Positions 18,428 through 27,955 are shown, numbered from the stretch's first letter. The stretch is DNA of 64,000 bases from Candidatus Hodarchaeota archaeon (GCA_029856365.1 JAHQWW010000004.1:1-64000); one strand, 5' to 3'. The notes: a model not told the origin generated them from the letters alone. Numbers and translations: made by a program.

Positions 18428-20344
18428 ATGACAGAGCTTAGAGAGGAACTCAATCGAATAATAAAACGAGGTAAGCAAGCCCTATCGGACAGTGACCTCG
18501 ATCTTGCGATACACTCTTTCGAAAGGGCTGCTCAAATTGCTAGTGAGGTTTCATTAAATAGCATAATTGGAATTTCTTACTCTTATATGGCTTTAGCTTT
18601 CGCTAAGAAAGGACATTCAGAAGTAGCACTTGAACATATCAATACTGCAACTGAATTTTTTCCTATAACTCCAGTAAACCCATTAGCATACACTTCCGTA
18701 TTATTAGGACTAGGTATTGAATTTCAAAAAATCGAGTTATATGAGTGTTCTATCATTATCTTGAAGAACGCTCTTACAATGGCTAAAAGTAAGACAATAA
18801 AGGTTGACTTAGAAGCTATTTCAATAGTAGCTCGCAATCTGGCTTTCTCTTATAGTAAGATTGGAAATTATCTATCTTCTGCAAAATTATTTAGAATTGC
18901 TGCAGATCTAGAAGACGAACCTCAAATTGCTATTAATCTTTACAGAAATTCTGCTTATCTTTATTATCAGGAAGAAATGAAAGAATATACTCTGGATATT
19001 TTACAAACAGCTTTTGACAAAGCAGGTATTCTTAAGGACATCAATAATCAAATAGAAATCGCTCATTTTCAAGGATTGGTATCATATGAGATTGCTGTAA
19101 GCTTTCTCCAAAGAGGTTATCTGGAGAAGGTAATCGCATACCTAGATCTCTGTATTGATAAATTTACCTTTACTGAAAATTCTTTTTGGATAATTAAAAC
19201 ACTCTATGAAAAATCGATGATATTTGAGAGTATGGGGAAGATTTGGCAACGAAATAAAGTGCTAAAAAAGATTATTCAATTCAAAATTAACAATAAAAAC
19301 GAAGAATATATTATCAAAGCCATCCTCCTCTTGACAATCCATGCATTGGAAGGGGGATATTATTCTGAAGCTGAATATTACATTCACCAAGTTTCGAAAC
19401 GGAAAATAGAAAGTTTAAAACCTAAACTTAGTCGAAAAATTCAAGAAATTCAAGAAATACTCGAATTATCTCGTAAAAGGGGACTATTACAAGCTGATCT
19501 ACGTTTTTCTCGCAAAGCCCTTGATCTTCCAATCGAAGAGTTATTGCCTGAAACAAAAATACCATCTCAGGATACCACTCTAAAACAAAAAGAACTAAGC
19601 AGCGTAGAAATACCCAAACTAGAGATTTCAGCTCTAAAACCATCATTATCAACTAAATTGAAACCACCTTCCATTGAAGCTCTTCAAGAGTTATTTGACT
19701 CTTCGGAAGAAGCGCCTATATCCCCAACTGACCAAGAACAACTTGTTATTGAGACAAAAGAACCTATAATGGATGAAGAACCACAACAATCAGAGAGTGT
19801 AATGACTTCCGCCCAAACATATCGACATGACCTAGAAAAAGCAATAGCATTAGAAAGACTATTTAAAGCACACCAGTTACCTCAAGAGTCTTCAATTCCT
19901 CCTTCTCCTGTCACATCAGCGTCTACACATGAATCTATTGAGATTGAATACACAGCTCCTAGCCTTCAAATGACTGAATCAGTTGAGAATGTCACTCAAG
20001 ATACTGATTTCGCTATTTCAGCAGTTTTACATGATAAAAATGTTCGTACAGAAGTAGTTGGACGTTTACAGAAAGCAGGTTGGGCAGTTGAACTAAATTT
20101 TACAAATCTTATAGGAAGAGGGTCAGAACCAGATATAATTGCAACAAAAGGATTGATTCGGAAAAGTCGGAAGTTAATTTTTATTGCAGAAAATCCTGCG
20201 GATGCCGAAATTTGTTCATTTTTACTTCAATCAAACCCAGAAAGGGGTGAAAAAATAGTTTTTTTAATTAATGGTGACCCTAGAGAAGCTAATATTTCAG
20301 TGATGGTTAAATTAGCTACCCAGATTGATCAGCTCTTTCAATAA
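18428..20344 (+). CDS. TPR protein with distinct C-terminal alpha/beta domain
   Basis: A 638-residue cytosolic protein. Residues 1-350 form tetratricopeptide-like helix pairs (SDLDLAIHSFERAAQIASEV, GISYSYMALAFAKKGHSEVA). Residues about 370-520 are a Pro/Ser/Glu-rich linker. The last 110 residues form a compact domain: RTEVVGRLQKAGWAVELNF, then RGSEPDIIATKG and KLIFIAENP. This order (Glu in helix 1, PDIIA strand, next strand ending in Glu) resembles a PD-(D/E)xK nuclease-like fold, but the usual Lys is replaced by Asn, so an inactive or binding version is more likely if the relation is real. The function is unknown. The long disordered linker suggests a hub protein. Confidence 0.7.
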   Translation: MTELREELNRIIKRGKQALSDSDLDLAIHSFERAAQIASEVSLNSIIGISYSYMALAFAKKGHSEVALEHINTATEFFPITPVNPLAYTSVLLGLGIEFQKIELYECSIIILKNALTMAKSKTIKVDLEAISIVARNLAFSYSKIGNYLSSAKLFRIAADLEDEPQIAINLYRNSAYLYYQEEMKEYTLDILQTAFDKAGILKDINNQIEIAHFQGLVSYEIAVSFLQRGYLEKVIAYLDLCIDKFTFTENSFWIIKTLYEKSMIFESMGKIWQRNKVLKKIIQFKINNKNEEYIIKAILLLTIHALEGGYYSEAEYYIHQVSKRKIESLKPKLSRKIQEIQEILELSRKRGLLQADLRFSRKALDLPIEELLPETKIPSQDTTLKQKELSSVEIPKLEISALKPSLSTKLKPPSIEALQELFDSSEEAPISPTDQEQLVIETKEPIMDEEPQQSESVMTSAQTYRHDLEKAIALERLFKAHQLPQESSIPPSPVTSASTHESIEIEYTAPSLQMTESVENVTQDTDFAISAVLHDKNVRTEVVGRLQKAGWAVELNFTNLIGRGSEPDIIATKGLIRKSRKLIFIAENPADAEICSFLLQSNPERGEKIVFLINGDPREANISVMVKLATQIDQLFQ

Positions 20345-20448
20345 AGGAATAATTGCTGTTGAATCAAATCTCAGAATATTAAAAAGCAACAAGAAAAGTA
20401 TAAATTCACATTTCACAATTAAATATTCATTGCAAAGAAAATTAGCTC

Positions 20449-21099
20449 TTAAAGATGAAATTTTTCAGCTAAAAGTGTTGAAACCTTTTGTTTCATCTCA
20501 GAAATTGATCCATCACTTATTAAGGTTTCTAAAATCTTTTGTTGTTTATAAAACTCAATGAGAGGTTTTGTTTCGATTTCATATGTATTTATTCTCTGTT
20601 TCACAGTCTCCTCTGTGTCATCTGTTCTTTGATATAAATGACCAGAACACTTGTCACACATTCCATATTCCTTTGGAGGACTGTATTTTATATGAAAAAT
20701 TGCTCCACATTTTTTACAGGTTCGACGGCCAGTAATCCGTTCGATTAGTAGTATATAGTCAACTTCAATATTAATGACCAAATCTATGTTAGTGATTTTC
20801 TTTAGGTCTTGAGCTTGAGTTAAATTTCGAGGATACCCATCTATTATAAATCCGTTTTTGCAATCTTTTTGATTCAGTCTTTCCTTAAGAAGTTGCAATA
20901 CTATATCGTCAGGTACTAGTTTTCCTGTATTCATGAATTCTTTTGCTTTCAAACCTATTTCCGTACCATTTTTAACAGCACTTCGTAAAAGATCTCCAGT
21001 GCTAATCTGTGGAATATTATGTTCTTCCATTATAAATCTTGCTTGTGTCCCTTTTCCTGAACCAGGAGCACCTAGCATTATTAATTTCATGGAAACCAT
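20449..21099 (-). CDS. adk: Adenylate kinase with zinc-binding LID
   Basis: Catalyses AMP + ATP to 2 ADP. The P-loop is GAPGSGKGTQ (residues 10-19), the AMP-binding segment is ISTGDLLRSAV, and the NMP/hinge motif is GFIIDGYPRN. The LID carries CKKCGAIF and CDKCSGHL, a four-Cys zinc site as in Gram-positive and some archaeal long-type enzymes, and TGRRTC precedes it. At 216 residues it is a normal length for the bacterial-type long kinase. An AAGGAGGG sequence lies nine bases upstream of the ATG at 21099; a second ATG at 21090 starts MKLIMLGAPG. It follows the ACT-domain gene by 15 bases, so the pair is an operon. Confidence 0.95.
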   Translation of the reverse strand: MVSMKLIMLGAPGSGKGTQARFIMEEHNIPQISTGDLLRSAVKNGTEIGLKAKEFMNTGKLVPDDIVLQLLKERLNQKDCKNGFIIDGYPRNLTQAQDLKKITNIDLVINIEVDYILLIERITGRRTCKKCGAIFHIKYSPPKEYGMCDKCSGHLYQRTDDTEETVKQRINTYEIETKPLIEFYKQQKILETLISDGSISEMKQKVSTLLAEKFHL

Positions 21100-21114
21100 T
21101 CTCCAGTTCCCTCC

Positions 21115-21840
21115 TTATGATCTTGTATTTTCATTATTTAGTTTAAGAAGGATATCTCTCGCTTTTGAAGCATGTTGCTCGTTTATCACGAAAACGATAC
21201 TTAGGTGATCAGTGTGATGTACCATGGTATCGTACAGTGAAATGGCTTGATCAGCGAGTAAGGAGGAAACATGTGCTAAAATACCAGGAATCTCTTGAGC
21301 TTGCTTGGGTAAAATTAGTTTGAGTAAACTAAGAGAATCTTGAAGCTTAAGAATGTCTACTACTTTAATATCTGCTATTTCACTAATAAAAGACTGTTCA
21401 GTCATTTTCTTAACATATAATTCAATACTTTGACGGTTGAGGTATACAGAACAAATATCTTCACGTTCTATTTGTGTAACAATTATTTTCAATATCTTAT
21501 CAATATCTGTGTCTTCATGAAAATGTATTTTGTAATGTTTCAAACCATCAAAAACTTCTGTAGTTCCTTTTTTAAGAACGTTTTGAACTAGTTTCACACC
21601 TAACATTTCTTCTTGTTGTGTACGTAGTTTTTTAAGATAGCGAGTAATTGCAACTGCGACATTCCCTTCTAATTTCGTGGGATCCTTAGAAGTGAAATTT
21701 CCCTCCTCAATCAATTGAGATTTTATTCTCTTAGCAATTTCTCGTTGGGCGGTTTTTCGTTGTTGAAGCTCGTGAACAAGTGATGGATCTTGTTCAAGTA
21801 TTTCTCGCACTAATTTTGATACTGACTTTTCAGCACGCAT
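21115..21840 (-). CDS. ACT-domain regulatory protein
   Basis: A 241-residue protein. The N-terminal third is helical and basic (SVSKLVREILEQDPSLVHEL, AKRIKSQLIEEG, VAVAITRYLKKL), consistent with a helix-turn-helix DNA-binding part. The C-terminal half contains ACT-like ligand-binding units: PKQAQEIPGILAHVSSLL with HTDHLSIVFVINEQHASKAR, and an earlier beta-alpha unit around KHYKIHFHEDTDIDKILK. ACT domains bind amino acids or other small ligands. It is the first gene of an operon with adenylate kinase, which suggests regulation of nucleotide or amino-acid metabolism. The ligand is not known. Confidence 0.7.
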   Translation of the reverse strand: MRAEKSVSKLVREILEQDPSLVHELQQRKTAQREIAKRIKSQLIEEGNFTSKDPTKLEGNVAVAITRYLKKLRTQQEEMLGVKLVQNVLKKGTTEVFDGLKHYKIHFHEDTDIDKILKIIVTQIEREDICSVYLNRQSIELYVKKMTEQSFISEIADIKVVDILKLQDSLSLLKLILPKQAQEIPGILAHVSSLLADQAISLYDTMVHHTDHLSIVFVINEQHASKARDILLKLNNENTRS

Positions 21841-22301
21841 ATAATTTCTTCCTTTAATTGAATGTTCTTATATTTTGTTTATATACTCCACTATTTCAAC
21901 TTGGAAGATTATTAGATTCCAACAGGATAATATGGTAACCAATCTCAAGTATAGGATAGGAAAATCATCAAGAAATTTCGTAACGAAGACCATTTACTTG
22001 ATTTTTTCTCAACTTTTTATTTATTCTGAAAATTATTACGATTGATGAAACTAATTCATTCATTTCATATTAGTATTGATTGATAGATTAGTGAAATCTA
22101 ACTTAATTTTATTAGAATCTCCTTGTAACGAATGTTTCATGTTTTTAAAGGGGGAAAGTCATGTTATGATTTCTTTCAAATGATTAATTGGGTAATATGA
22201 ACAAAATAACATAAAATGGCAGCTGTAGGTGCTTTAAACTTAAACAAAATCTCTAATAACGAGAATTACAACTATTTCTCATACAAGAAAAAAAAAAGAT
22301 T
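21841..22301. other. Intergenic region between divergent genes
   Basis: About 460 AT-rich bases between the ACT-domain gene (leftward) and the GT2 gene (rightward). It should hold two promoters. AT-rich TATA-like stretches lie near 21870-21885 and 22205-22215, but none stands out. No RNA gene, repeat or short coding frame was supported. Confidence 0.5.
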
Positions 22302-23087
22302 ATGTATTCTAGTGCTAAATTTCAAAATATTGAGAGTTTAACTTTGAAAAAAGAAGACTTCTTAGTTCTTTTGCCAGCGTATAATGAAGAGGATTCCTTA
22401 CCTATGGTAATTCATCAGCTTGATGAAATATTTTCTCGTGATCAATTAATTCTTGCTGATGACGGGTCAACAGACAAAACCTCCAAGGTAGCGCAACAAT
22501 TGGGCATCAAAATCATTAAGAATAAAAATAATAGGGGAAAAGGACACATATTACGAAGTGCATTCACATTTATCGTCCAAAAATTCCCTACTATTAAATG
22601 GGTAATAACTTTTGATACTGATGGACAACATGACACCCGAGATATGCCTCGCTTTTTCCAAACCGTTGAAAAATACCCAGAAGCCGAAATCATTCTAGGA
22701 AAGCGTGATTATAATCAAATGCCTCCTATAAATTGGATTTCAAACAAATTAACTTCAACTTGGTCCAATTATTGGTTAAATTGGAACCTAGCTGACTTGC
22801 AGTGCGGTTTTAGATGTTATCAAACTAAAGCTTTACGTCATATACTTGAATATGGCCTTACAAGTAATAAATTTGATTTAGAAACAGAAGTGTTACTAGT
22901 CGCTTGGTTATTAGATGTAAAAATAATTGATATCCCAATAACAACTCTATATCCTGAAACCCGACGTAAATCAAGAATTAAACCACTAATTGATACGATT
23001 CGATGGATGTTCCTTGTTGTACGATTTGCTTTTTCTCCATCATTCGTTATTAAAGTATGGCAAACACGGTATTTACGACGGTTATAA
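22302..23087 (+). CDS. GT2-family glycosyltransferase, dolichyl-phosphate-sugar synthase type
   Basis: A GT-A fold transferase related to DPM1 and ALG5. The N-terminal strand VLLPAYNEEDSLPMVI is followed by the nucleotide-binding LADDGSTDKTS, the metal-binding DxD in TFDTDGQHD, and a late LQCGFRCYQTKAL acceptor motif. Such enzymes load mannose or glucose from GDP/UDP-sugar onto polyprenyl phosphate, feeding N-glycosylation. It has no C-terminal membrane helices, so it acts at the cytosolic face of the membrane as a soluble or peripheral protein. At 261 residues it is a normal length for a soluble DPM1-type enzyme. Monocistronic. Confidence 0.9.
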   Translation: MYSSAKFQNIESLTLKKEDFLVLLPAYNEEDSLPMVIHQLDEIFSRDQLILADDGSTDKTSKVAQQLGIKIIKNKNNRGKGHILRSAFTFIVQKFPTIKWVITFDTDGQHDTRDMPRFFQTVEKYPEAEIILGKRDYNQMPPINWISNKLTSTWSNYWLNWNLADLQCGFRCYQTKALRHILEYGLTSNKFDLETEVLLVAWLLDVKIIDIPITTLYPETRRKSRIKPLIDTIRWMFLVVRFAFSPSFVIKVWQTRYLRRL

Positions 23088-23325
23088 ACAAGTTTATATA
23101 TAATATCTTGGTTATTAGCTAATTTTTTTCAAATCTAACCAATGCAAAAGTAGCACCAGTATTATCGAAACAAAAGAATCGCATACAAGGTGTTAATCGA
23201 AGTGGGGAACATCTTATGCTATAGTCACAGAAATAGGTTAGAATTTCGAAAGTAAAAAAAATACTATGCATTATTTATTTATTATAAACAAATAAGAATT
23301 AAAAAGGATGAGACAGATTTAACCA

Positions 23326-23334
23326 TTTATAAAG
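23326..23334 (+). promoter_or_regulatory. Probable TATA box of the small GTPase gene
   Basis: TTTATAAAG is a strong archaeal TATA-like element. Its position, about 28 bases before the GTPase ATG at 23358, predicts transcription starting within a few bases of the start codon, giving a leaderless or near-leaderless mRNA. The call rests on sequence and spacing only; no BRE element is obvious. Confidence 0.5.
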
Positions 23335-23357
23335 CAGGTTTCGGGATTGAAATTCAT

Positions 23358-23900
23358 ATGAAACAAAAACTAGTGCTTAAATTAGTGCTTCTTGGTGATC
23401 CAGGAGTAGGTAAGACTTCATTAATATCACAGTTCGTTCACGCGCGCTTTCGACACTCTTATCAACTAACAGTTGGGTTAGATATCTCTTCAAAACAAGT
23501 TCAATTAGATGATGGGCGAACAGTAACGCTATCAATTAATGATATTGGCGGTCAAGCTCGGTTTGCAGCCATTCGGCATATGTTCTTCAAGGGTGCCCAT
23601 CTGGCGATGTTTGTTTATGATGTCACCCGGGCTGAAACATTGGATAATATAAAAGATCCTTGGTTCAAAGAATTAATGGAATTTTGTGGCCGATCTAGTA
23701 AAACCAAAGCTGCAATTCAGACAATTTTGGTTGGTAATAAAACGGATCTCGAAGATTATCGAATGATCGAGGAAGAGGAAGGAATCCAACTTGCTAAGGA
23801 AATTAATGCAAAGGGACATATATCTGCCTCCGCTAAAGAAAATATTCAAGTCGATGAGGCTTTTAAGACTTTAGCTCAAAGCTTTTTCGATGAAATTTAG
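23358..23900 (+). CDS. Ras/Rab-like small GTPase
   Basis: A 180-residue single-domain GTPase. G1 is GDPGVGKTS (residues 13-21), the G2 Thr is Thr38 in QLTVGLD, G3 is DIGGQ (62-66, the position of Ras DTAGQ) with Gln66 equivalent to Ras Gln61, G4 is NKTD (127-130) and G5 is SAK (158-160). All GTP-binding residues are intact. There is no C-terminal Cys for prenylation and no membrane segment, so any membrane link would need a partner. Ras-superfamily GTPases of this kind are abundant in Asgard archaea. The following gene is 42 bases downstream on the same strand and may encode a partner. The closest eukaryotic class (Rab, Ras or Rag) cannot be fixed by eye. Confidence 0.93.
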   Translation: MKQKLVLKLVLLGDPGVGKTSLISQFVHARFRHSYQLTVGLDISSKQVQLDDGRTVTLSINDIGGQARFAAIRHMFFKGAHLAMFVYDVTRAETLDNIKDPWFKELMEFCGRSSKTKAAIQTILVGNKTDLEDYRMIEEEEGIQLAKEINAKGHISASAKENIQVDEAFKTLAQSFFDEI

Positions 23901-23942
23901 TAGGGTTTAGTTTGATTAAATTAAACAATAGGAGTGGATTTT

Positions 23943-24818
23943 ATGACCACTGTTGAGGCAGAATACGAATATCTGACATATCTCCCTACATATTTCTTTA
24001 AACAATTAATAGATAAGTGGAAACATACTCCAGTCGAGTTAACGCCCAATGGACTCCTTTCCAGTGAGAACCGAGAGACTACAATTGAACTTGTCAAGAA
24101 TATGAAAGAAGCTAGGCTTAAACAACTAAAAAAACTTGCAGACATACTCAATATCTCCGAAGTGTGGTGGGAAGTACATCAAATTTCAAAAACTAAACCC
24201 TTATCTCATCTTTATAAACGTAAAAAAACTTTCACTGTTGATAAATATCTACCAGAAGACCATATTAAGGTTAAGGGGATTTTTTCCTCTAATGAGATCA
24301 GTGAACAGGCCATTTTAATTCTGATTGAGTTTTCTTCCCGATCTAAACCACTCAGAAAAGTGTTCCGATTCATTTACTTACCTCTTATAAAAACAATTCT
24401 TCTAGAACCAAATGAGCTGGCAATAGATCTTTTGAAGAACGAAATACTTCCATTTATCACGAAAGATCCAAACGAGATTACCCAAAAGCCTATCCGTGCC
24501 AGATTGATTCGATCACTTACCAAAAGCCGTGATAAAATGGAACCATCCTTTGTTCTTACTCATCTCAAAATAAAGATATCTTTAGAAACATCGGGAATTG
24601 AAGGTTTACACCAAATTACAATTCATGGTGATGATATCATTAGGGGAGCTGAAACTTTAGAACAACGTCATGAAATATCCCTTAAATTTATGAACTCTGG
24701 TCCATGGGTAGGGGCAGGAACTAAGGATTTCATCATTGAAGTTGGTAAAGGTCTTCAAATCCTTCAACTAGAAGAAGCTTCTCTCAAGAATATAACAACA
24801 TTACTCAGTCGACTTTAA
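23943..24818 (+). CDS. Hypothetical protein downstream of the small GTPase
   Basis: A 291-residue soluble protein without a recognised domain. The N-terminus MTTVEAEYEYLTYLPTYFFK and middle part are helical and charged. The last 90 residues look beta-rich (KIKISLETSGIEGLHQITIH, EISLKFMNSGPWVGAG). The ATG at 23943 is chosen because AGGAG lies eight bases upstream; a GTG at 23934 overlaps that ribosome-binding site. It follows the GTPase by 42 bases on the same strand, so co-expression is likely and it could be an effector or regulator. That role is inferred from position only. Confidence 0.6.
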   Translation: MTTVEAEYEYLTYLPTYFFKQLIDKWKHTPVELTPNGLLSSENRETTIELVKNMKEARLKQLKKLADILNISEVWWEVHQISKTKPLSHLYKRKKTFTVDKYLPEDHIKVKGIFSSNEISEQAILILIEFSSRSKPLRKVFRFIYLPLIKTILLEPNELAIDLLKNEILPFITKDPNEITQKPIRARLIRSLTKSRDKMEPSFVLTHLKIKISLETSGIEGLHQITIHGDDIIRGAETLEQRHEISLKFMNSGPWVGAGTKDFIIEVGKGLQILQLEEASLKNITTLLSRL

Positions 24819-24838
24819 ACAACTCTCTCACTCATGGA

Positions 24839-27292
24839 ATGAATAATATGTATTATACATGGAAACTTTCGCGATTTTGCATCCTAATTTTCATGATTAA
24901 CTTTTTCATTCCCCTATTTATACAAGAACATCCTCCTAATGTATTTTTTGATAATTCTAGAACTCATGATTCAATTTATTATAGTCATAACAATAAAGAT
25001 CATTCTCTTGATATTTTGATAATGTTTTACCATAGAATCCCAGATCTGGGATCTTATGAACCTTTAATCATTAAGAAATTTAGTAGTTTTCCAATTATTC
25101 ATATAAAATTCAATAATCCTACTATGAAACAACAATTTATCAAAAGCTATCGCCAAAGAATTTATCGAATAGAACCTAACCAGGTTCTAAGGAGTTCTTT
25201 TCACACCATATCCATAAAGAACTCCATTACAGATAGCATAAGTACAGGGTTCCAAGATTCAACTGGTGCAAGCTATTTACACGACTTGGGGATCAAAGGT
25301 CAAAGTATTAAGATAGGAATTATCGATACAGGAGTGAAAAATGAATCTGAAACACTTGTGAAAGGTCATAAATCATTCGTGAGTATTGATAATGGATACT
25401 CAGAAGATATTCCAAATCCAGATGATAATTGGGGGCATGGAACACAAGTTGCCACAATTGCTGCAGGAACTACTACTGGAATAGCTCCTGAGGCTGAAAT
25501 ATATAGTGCAAAAGTCATTGAACCTAATATTGGAGGCGCAGGTGGTGATAAGAACGAAGAAACCACTGCAGGGATGCTTGAAGCGATAGAGTATCTTGTC
25601 AACAACTCTGTTGATGTGATCAACATATCTCTGGGTCAGTATCACAACTTACCAAATGGACTAAGAGATGAAGTGATTAATTATGTCTCGATTCTCCATA
25701 AAATCGTGTTTAGTGTTTCTGTGGGTAATTCTGGGTCTTCTTATGGTGATAGAGGGACATTGAATAACCCTTCAACCGCACTTCAATGTATTGCTACCAC
25801 TGCTAGCGATATTGCTGGGACACTCATTGGAAGTTTTGCTTCGCGAGGACCAAAGGTTGATTACTCTATGAAACCTGATATCGCAGCACCAGGTATCGGT
25901 ATGCCAGGGCAAGGAACCTCATTTGCCGCTCCAATTGTTACAGGTGCCTCTGCTTTACTCATTGATTTTCTAAAAAGTGAAAATCGAAATTATTCGGCAT
26001 CAACCATAAAAGCCGCTCTTCTTGCTGGAACAAGGACGCTGGGAAGACCAGTCTGGGAGGAAGGCGCAGGATTTATTAATATCACTCGATCTTTAGAGAT
26101 TCTAAATTCAACGGAGAAAATAGATAACACCCCTGATCTAGTATATCTTCATCCTCAAAAGCTACCCTTTGATCCTTATAGAGTTCTGTTTAATGGCAGT
26201 TCTATAATGTTCAACCTCACTGTTATTAGTAGTAGAAAGATTAATACAAGTATCATTATTTCCGAAACTCTATCTGATTTTGTTAGTACATCTAATTCTT
26301 TCTATATCATAAACAATACCACTCTAGTTCCCATCAACTTCACTATACCTACATCAACTAAGTCTCAATACGTTTCAGGATTTATTAATGTAAGTAATGC
26401 ATTATCAACGGTAGAGTTTGAAATTCGTGAAACTGATGTTCAAGTTCTTTTTGATGAGAGTTTTAATCGAATAGCTAAGCATGGATATGGTACTACCGCT
26501 TATGAGATAGAAGGTGATACTTCCAGTACAATCTGTATGTATTCAGCTTTCACGCAGTTCTTAGCTTATGAGTACAATTATTGTGTCATCCCTCATGTTA
26601 AAGGAGAAATACCCCTTACTGAACTTTTGAAATACGATGTATTGATTTTAGCAAATCCATTTTCCAACTCTACTGATAAATTCATGGATTGGATTGTGAA
26701 TCCAAGTCATAAATATGTTTCTCCATCAGATAATACTATAGAAGCTATTTCACAATTTGTTGCAATGGGTGGAGGAGTGTTGATACTAACCGCTGATAAT
26801 GACGCTTATTTTAATATTACAGGAATAAATAAGTTCCTTGGACTTTTTGATCTTCAAATTACAAATGAATTTTCAGGAACTATTTGTTTAAGTGATATAG
26901 TTAACCCTCGTGATTTTACCACAGATATTTCCTCTTTTCCTTTTCGTGGAAATTATATCCAAGCTGATGGAAGTCATACCCAGATAATTGCAGAATGTAA
27001 TGGGAAACCTACTCTAGCCTCCTATGATGATCCTAGCGGAGGAAGAGTCCTCCTTTTTGGATCAGATCTAATTTTTGATAACATTGGATTTTCTAGTTAC
27101 CCTTATCCTGGAGATCACACAGAAAATCAAATCTTGATTTTTAATTCAGTCACTTGGCTTGCTGAGGCAAAAAGAGAGTACATTGAATCATCGATGAATA
27201 TTCCAGAATTTCCCTATCCGCTTATTTTTCTGGTTCTAATTATATCTCTAGTAATCGTTTGTTATTTATTTATTAACAAAACGAAAGTTTAA
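24839..27292 (+). CDS. Membrane-anchored subtilase, site-1-protease-like architecture
   Basis: An 817-residue S8 serine protease. A hydrophobic segment at residues 13-28 is the signal, followed by a propeptide-like region (about 55-130). The triad is Asp163 (GIIDTGVKN), His200 (NWGHGTQVA) and Ser361 (GQGTSFAAPIV), with oxyanion Asn297 (SVGNSGSSYGD). Downstream come Ig-like strands and a Rossmann/glutaminase-like domain (DVLILANPFSN, FVAMGGGVLILTADND), then a C-terminal helix (PLIFLVLIISLVIVCYLFI). The order matches the first subtilase in this window and eukaryotic site-1 protease, but there is no zinc ribbon. It probably cleaves extracellular or membrane proteins. It lies 20 bases after the preceding gene, so it may share the GTPase transcript. 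Confidence 0.85.
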   Translation: MNNMYYTWKLSRFCILIFMINFFIPLFIQEHPPNVFFDNSRTHDSIYYSHNNKDHSLDILIMFYHRIPDLGSYEPLIIKKFSSFPIIHIKFNNPTMKQQFIKSYRQRIYRIEPNQVLRSSFHTISIKNSITDSISTGFQDSTGASYLHDLGIKGQSIKIGIIDTGVKNESETLVKGHKSFVSIDNGYSEDIPNPDDNWGHGTQVATIAAGTTTGIAPEAEIYSAKVIEPNIGGAGGDKNEETTAGMLEAIEYLVNNSVDVINISLGQYHNLPNGLRDEVINYVSILHKIVFSVSVGNSGSSYGDRGTLNNPSTALQCIATTASDIAGTLIGSFASRGPKVDYSMKPDIAAPGIGMPGQGTSFAAPIVTGASALLIDFLKSENRNYSASTIKAALLAGTRTLGRPVWEEGAGFINITRSLEILNSTEKIDNTPDLVYLHPQKLPFDPYRVLFNGSSIMFNLTVISSRKINTSIIISETLSDFVSTSNSFYIINNTTLVPINFTIPTSTKSQYVSGFINVSNALSTVEFEIRETDVQVLFDESFNRIAKHGYGTTAYEIEGDTSSTICMYSAFTQFLAYEYNYCVIPHVKGEIPLTELLKYDVLILANPFSNSTDKFMDWIVNPSHKYVSPSDNTIEAISQFVAMGGGVLILTADNDAYFNITGINKFLGLFDLQITNEFSGTICLSDIVNPRDFTTDISSFPFRGNYIQADGSHTQIIAECNGKPTLASYDDPSGGRVLLFGSDLIFDNIGFSSYPYPGDHTENQILIFNSVTWLAEAKREYIESSMNIPEFPYPLIFLVLIISLVIVCYLFINKTKV

Positions 27293-27406
27293 TTATCAAT
27301 ATCTGAAAAGAAGAAAACTAATAATTTCATTAATATTAAGAAGATATTTTCTCGAATTTACTTCCCTGGATTATAATTTCTCGTTGAAAAATTTACTTCA
27401 TTTTCT

Positions 27407-27955
27407 TCAAACCCTAGGTTCTGCACTAAGCCCAATATACATACTTTTTTCTCTATCATCATATCCAACATCTGCTTCAGAAGTTAACTGATGAAATATG
27501 ATTTGAATTATTGGCATCCCTGGAACTAACTCAACTGGTGAATTAGCTTGGTGAGCGATTTCAAGAGTGAGGGTTGTCGGGTCTTTCAGACCTGTTCCTG
27601 GATTGACGAGTCCTGCGGCTTGAACTACGATTCCCAACCTAGCAATTGAGGATTTTCCTTGAAGAGTGGCAGCATACTTCTTTGATATTGAAATCTTCTC
27701 AAGAGTGGAGGCGAGAACAAACTGGTTAGGCGATAAAAGGAACGATTCATCCTTTTCAATTCGGAAAACCTCCGAGTTTTTCAAAATAGCCTTTCGATCG
27801 TTTGGTCGGAACAACCTGCCATGGTGGAATACTAAAAAGGTATCACCTAATTTTAAATCAATACTACATGGACCTACTGCTGATTCATCATAAGGAGTAA
27901 TTATTATCTCACGAGCTTCAATTGCTGCTAGAATATCCTGGTAAGATAGTATCAT
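27407..27955 (-). CDS. dcd: dCTP deaminase (dCTP deaminase/dUTPase family)
   Basis: Deaminates dCTP to dUTP for dTTP synthesis; some archaeal members also hydrolyse dUTP. The trimeric dUTPase fold is shown by GPCSIDLKLGDTF, the nucleotide-binding LQGKSSIARLGI (residues 98-109) and the TLTLEIAHQ segment with the proposed catalytic Glu132. Length from the ATG at 27955 is 182 residues, normal for the family. A longer frame to 28012 adds a hydrophobic non-homologous leader, and GGTGAAAA lies upstream of 27955, so the shorter start is chosen. Transcribed away from the kinase gene at 28062 through a shared short intergenic region. Confidence 0.93.
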   Translation of the reverse strand: MILSYQDILAAIEAREIIITPYDESAVGPCSIDLKLGDTFLVFHHGRLFRPNDRKAILKNSEVFRIEKDESFLLSPNQFVLASTLEKISISKKYAATLQGKSSIARLGIVVQAAGLVNPGTGLKDPTTLTLEIAHQANSPVELVPGMPIIQIIFHQLTSEADVGYDDREKSMYIGLSAEPRV

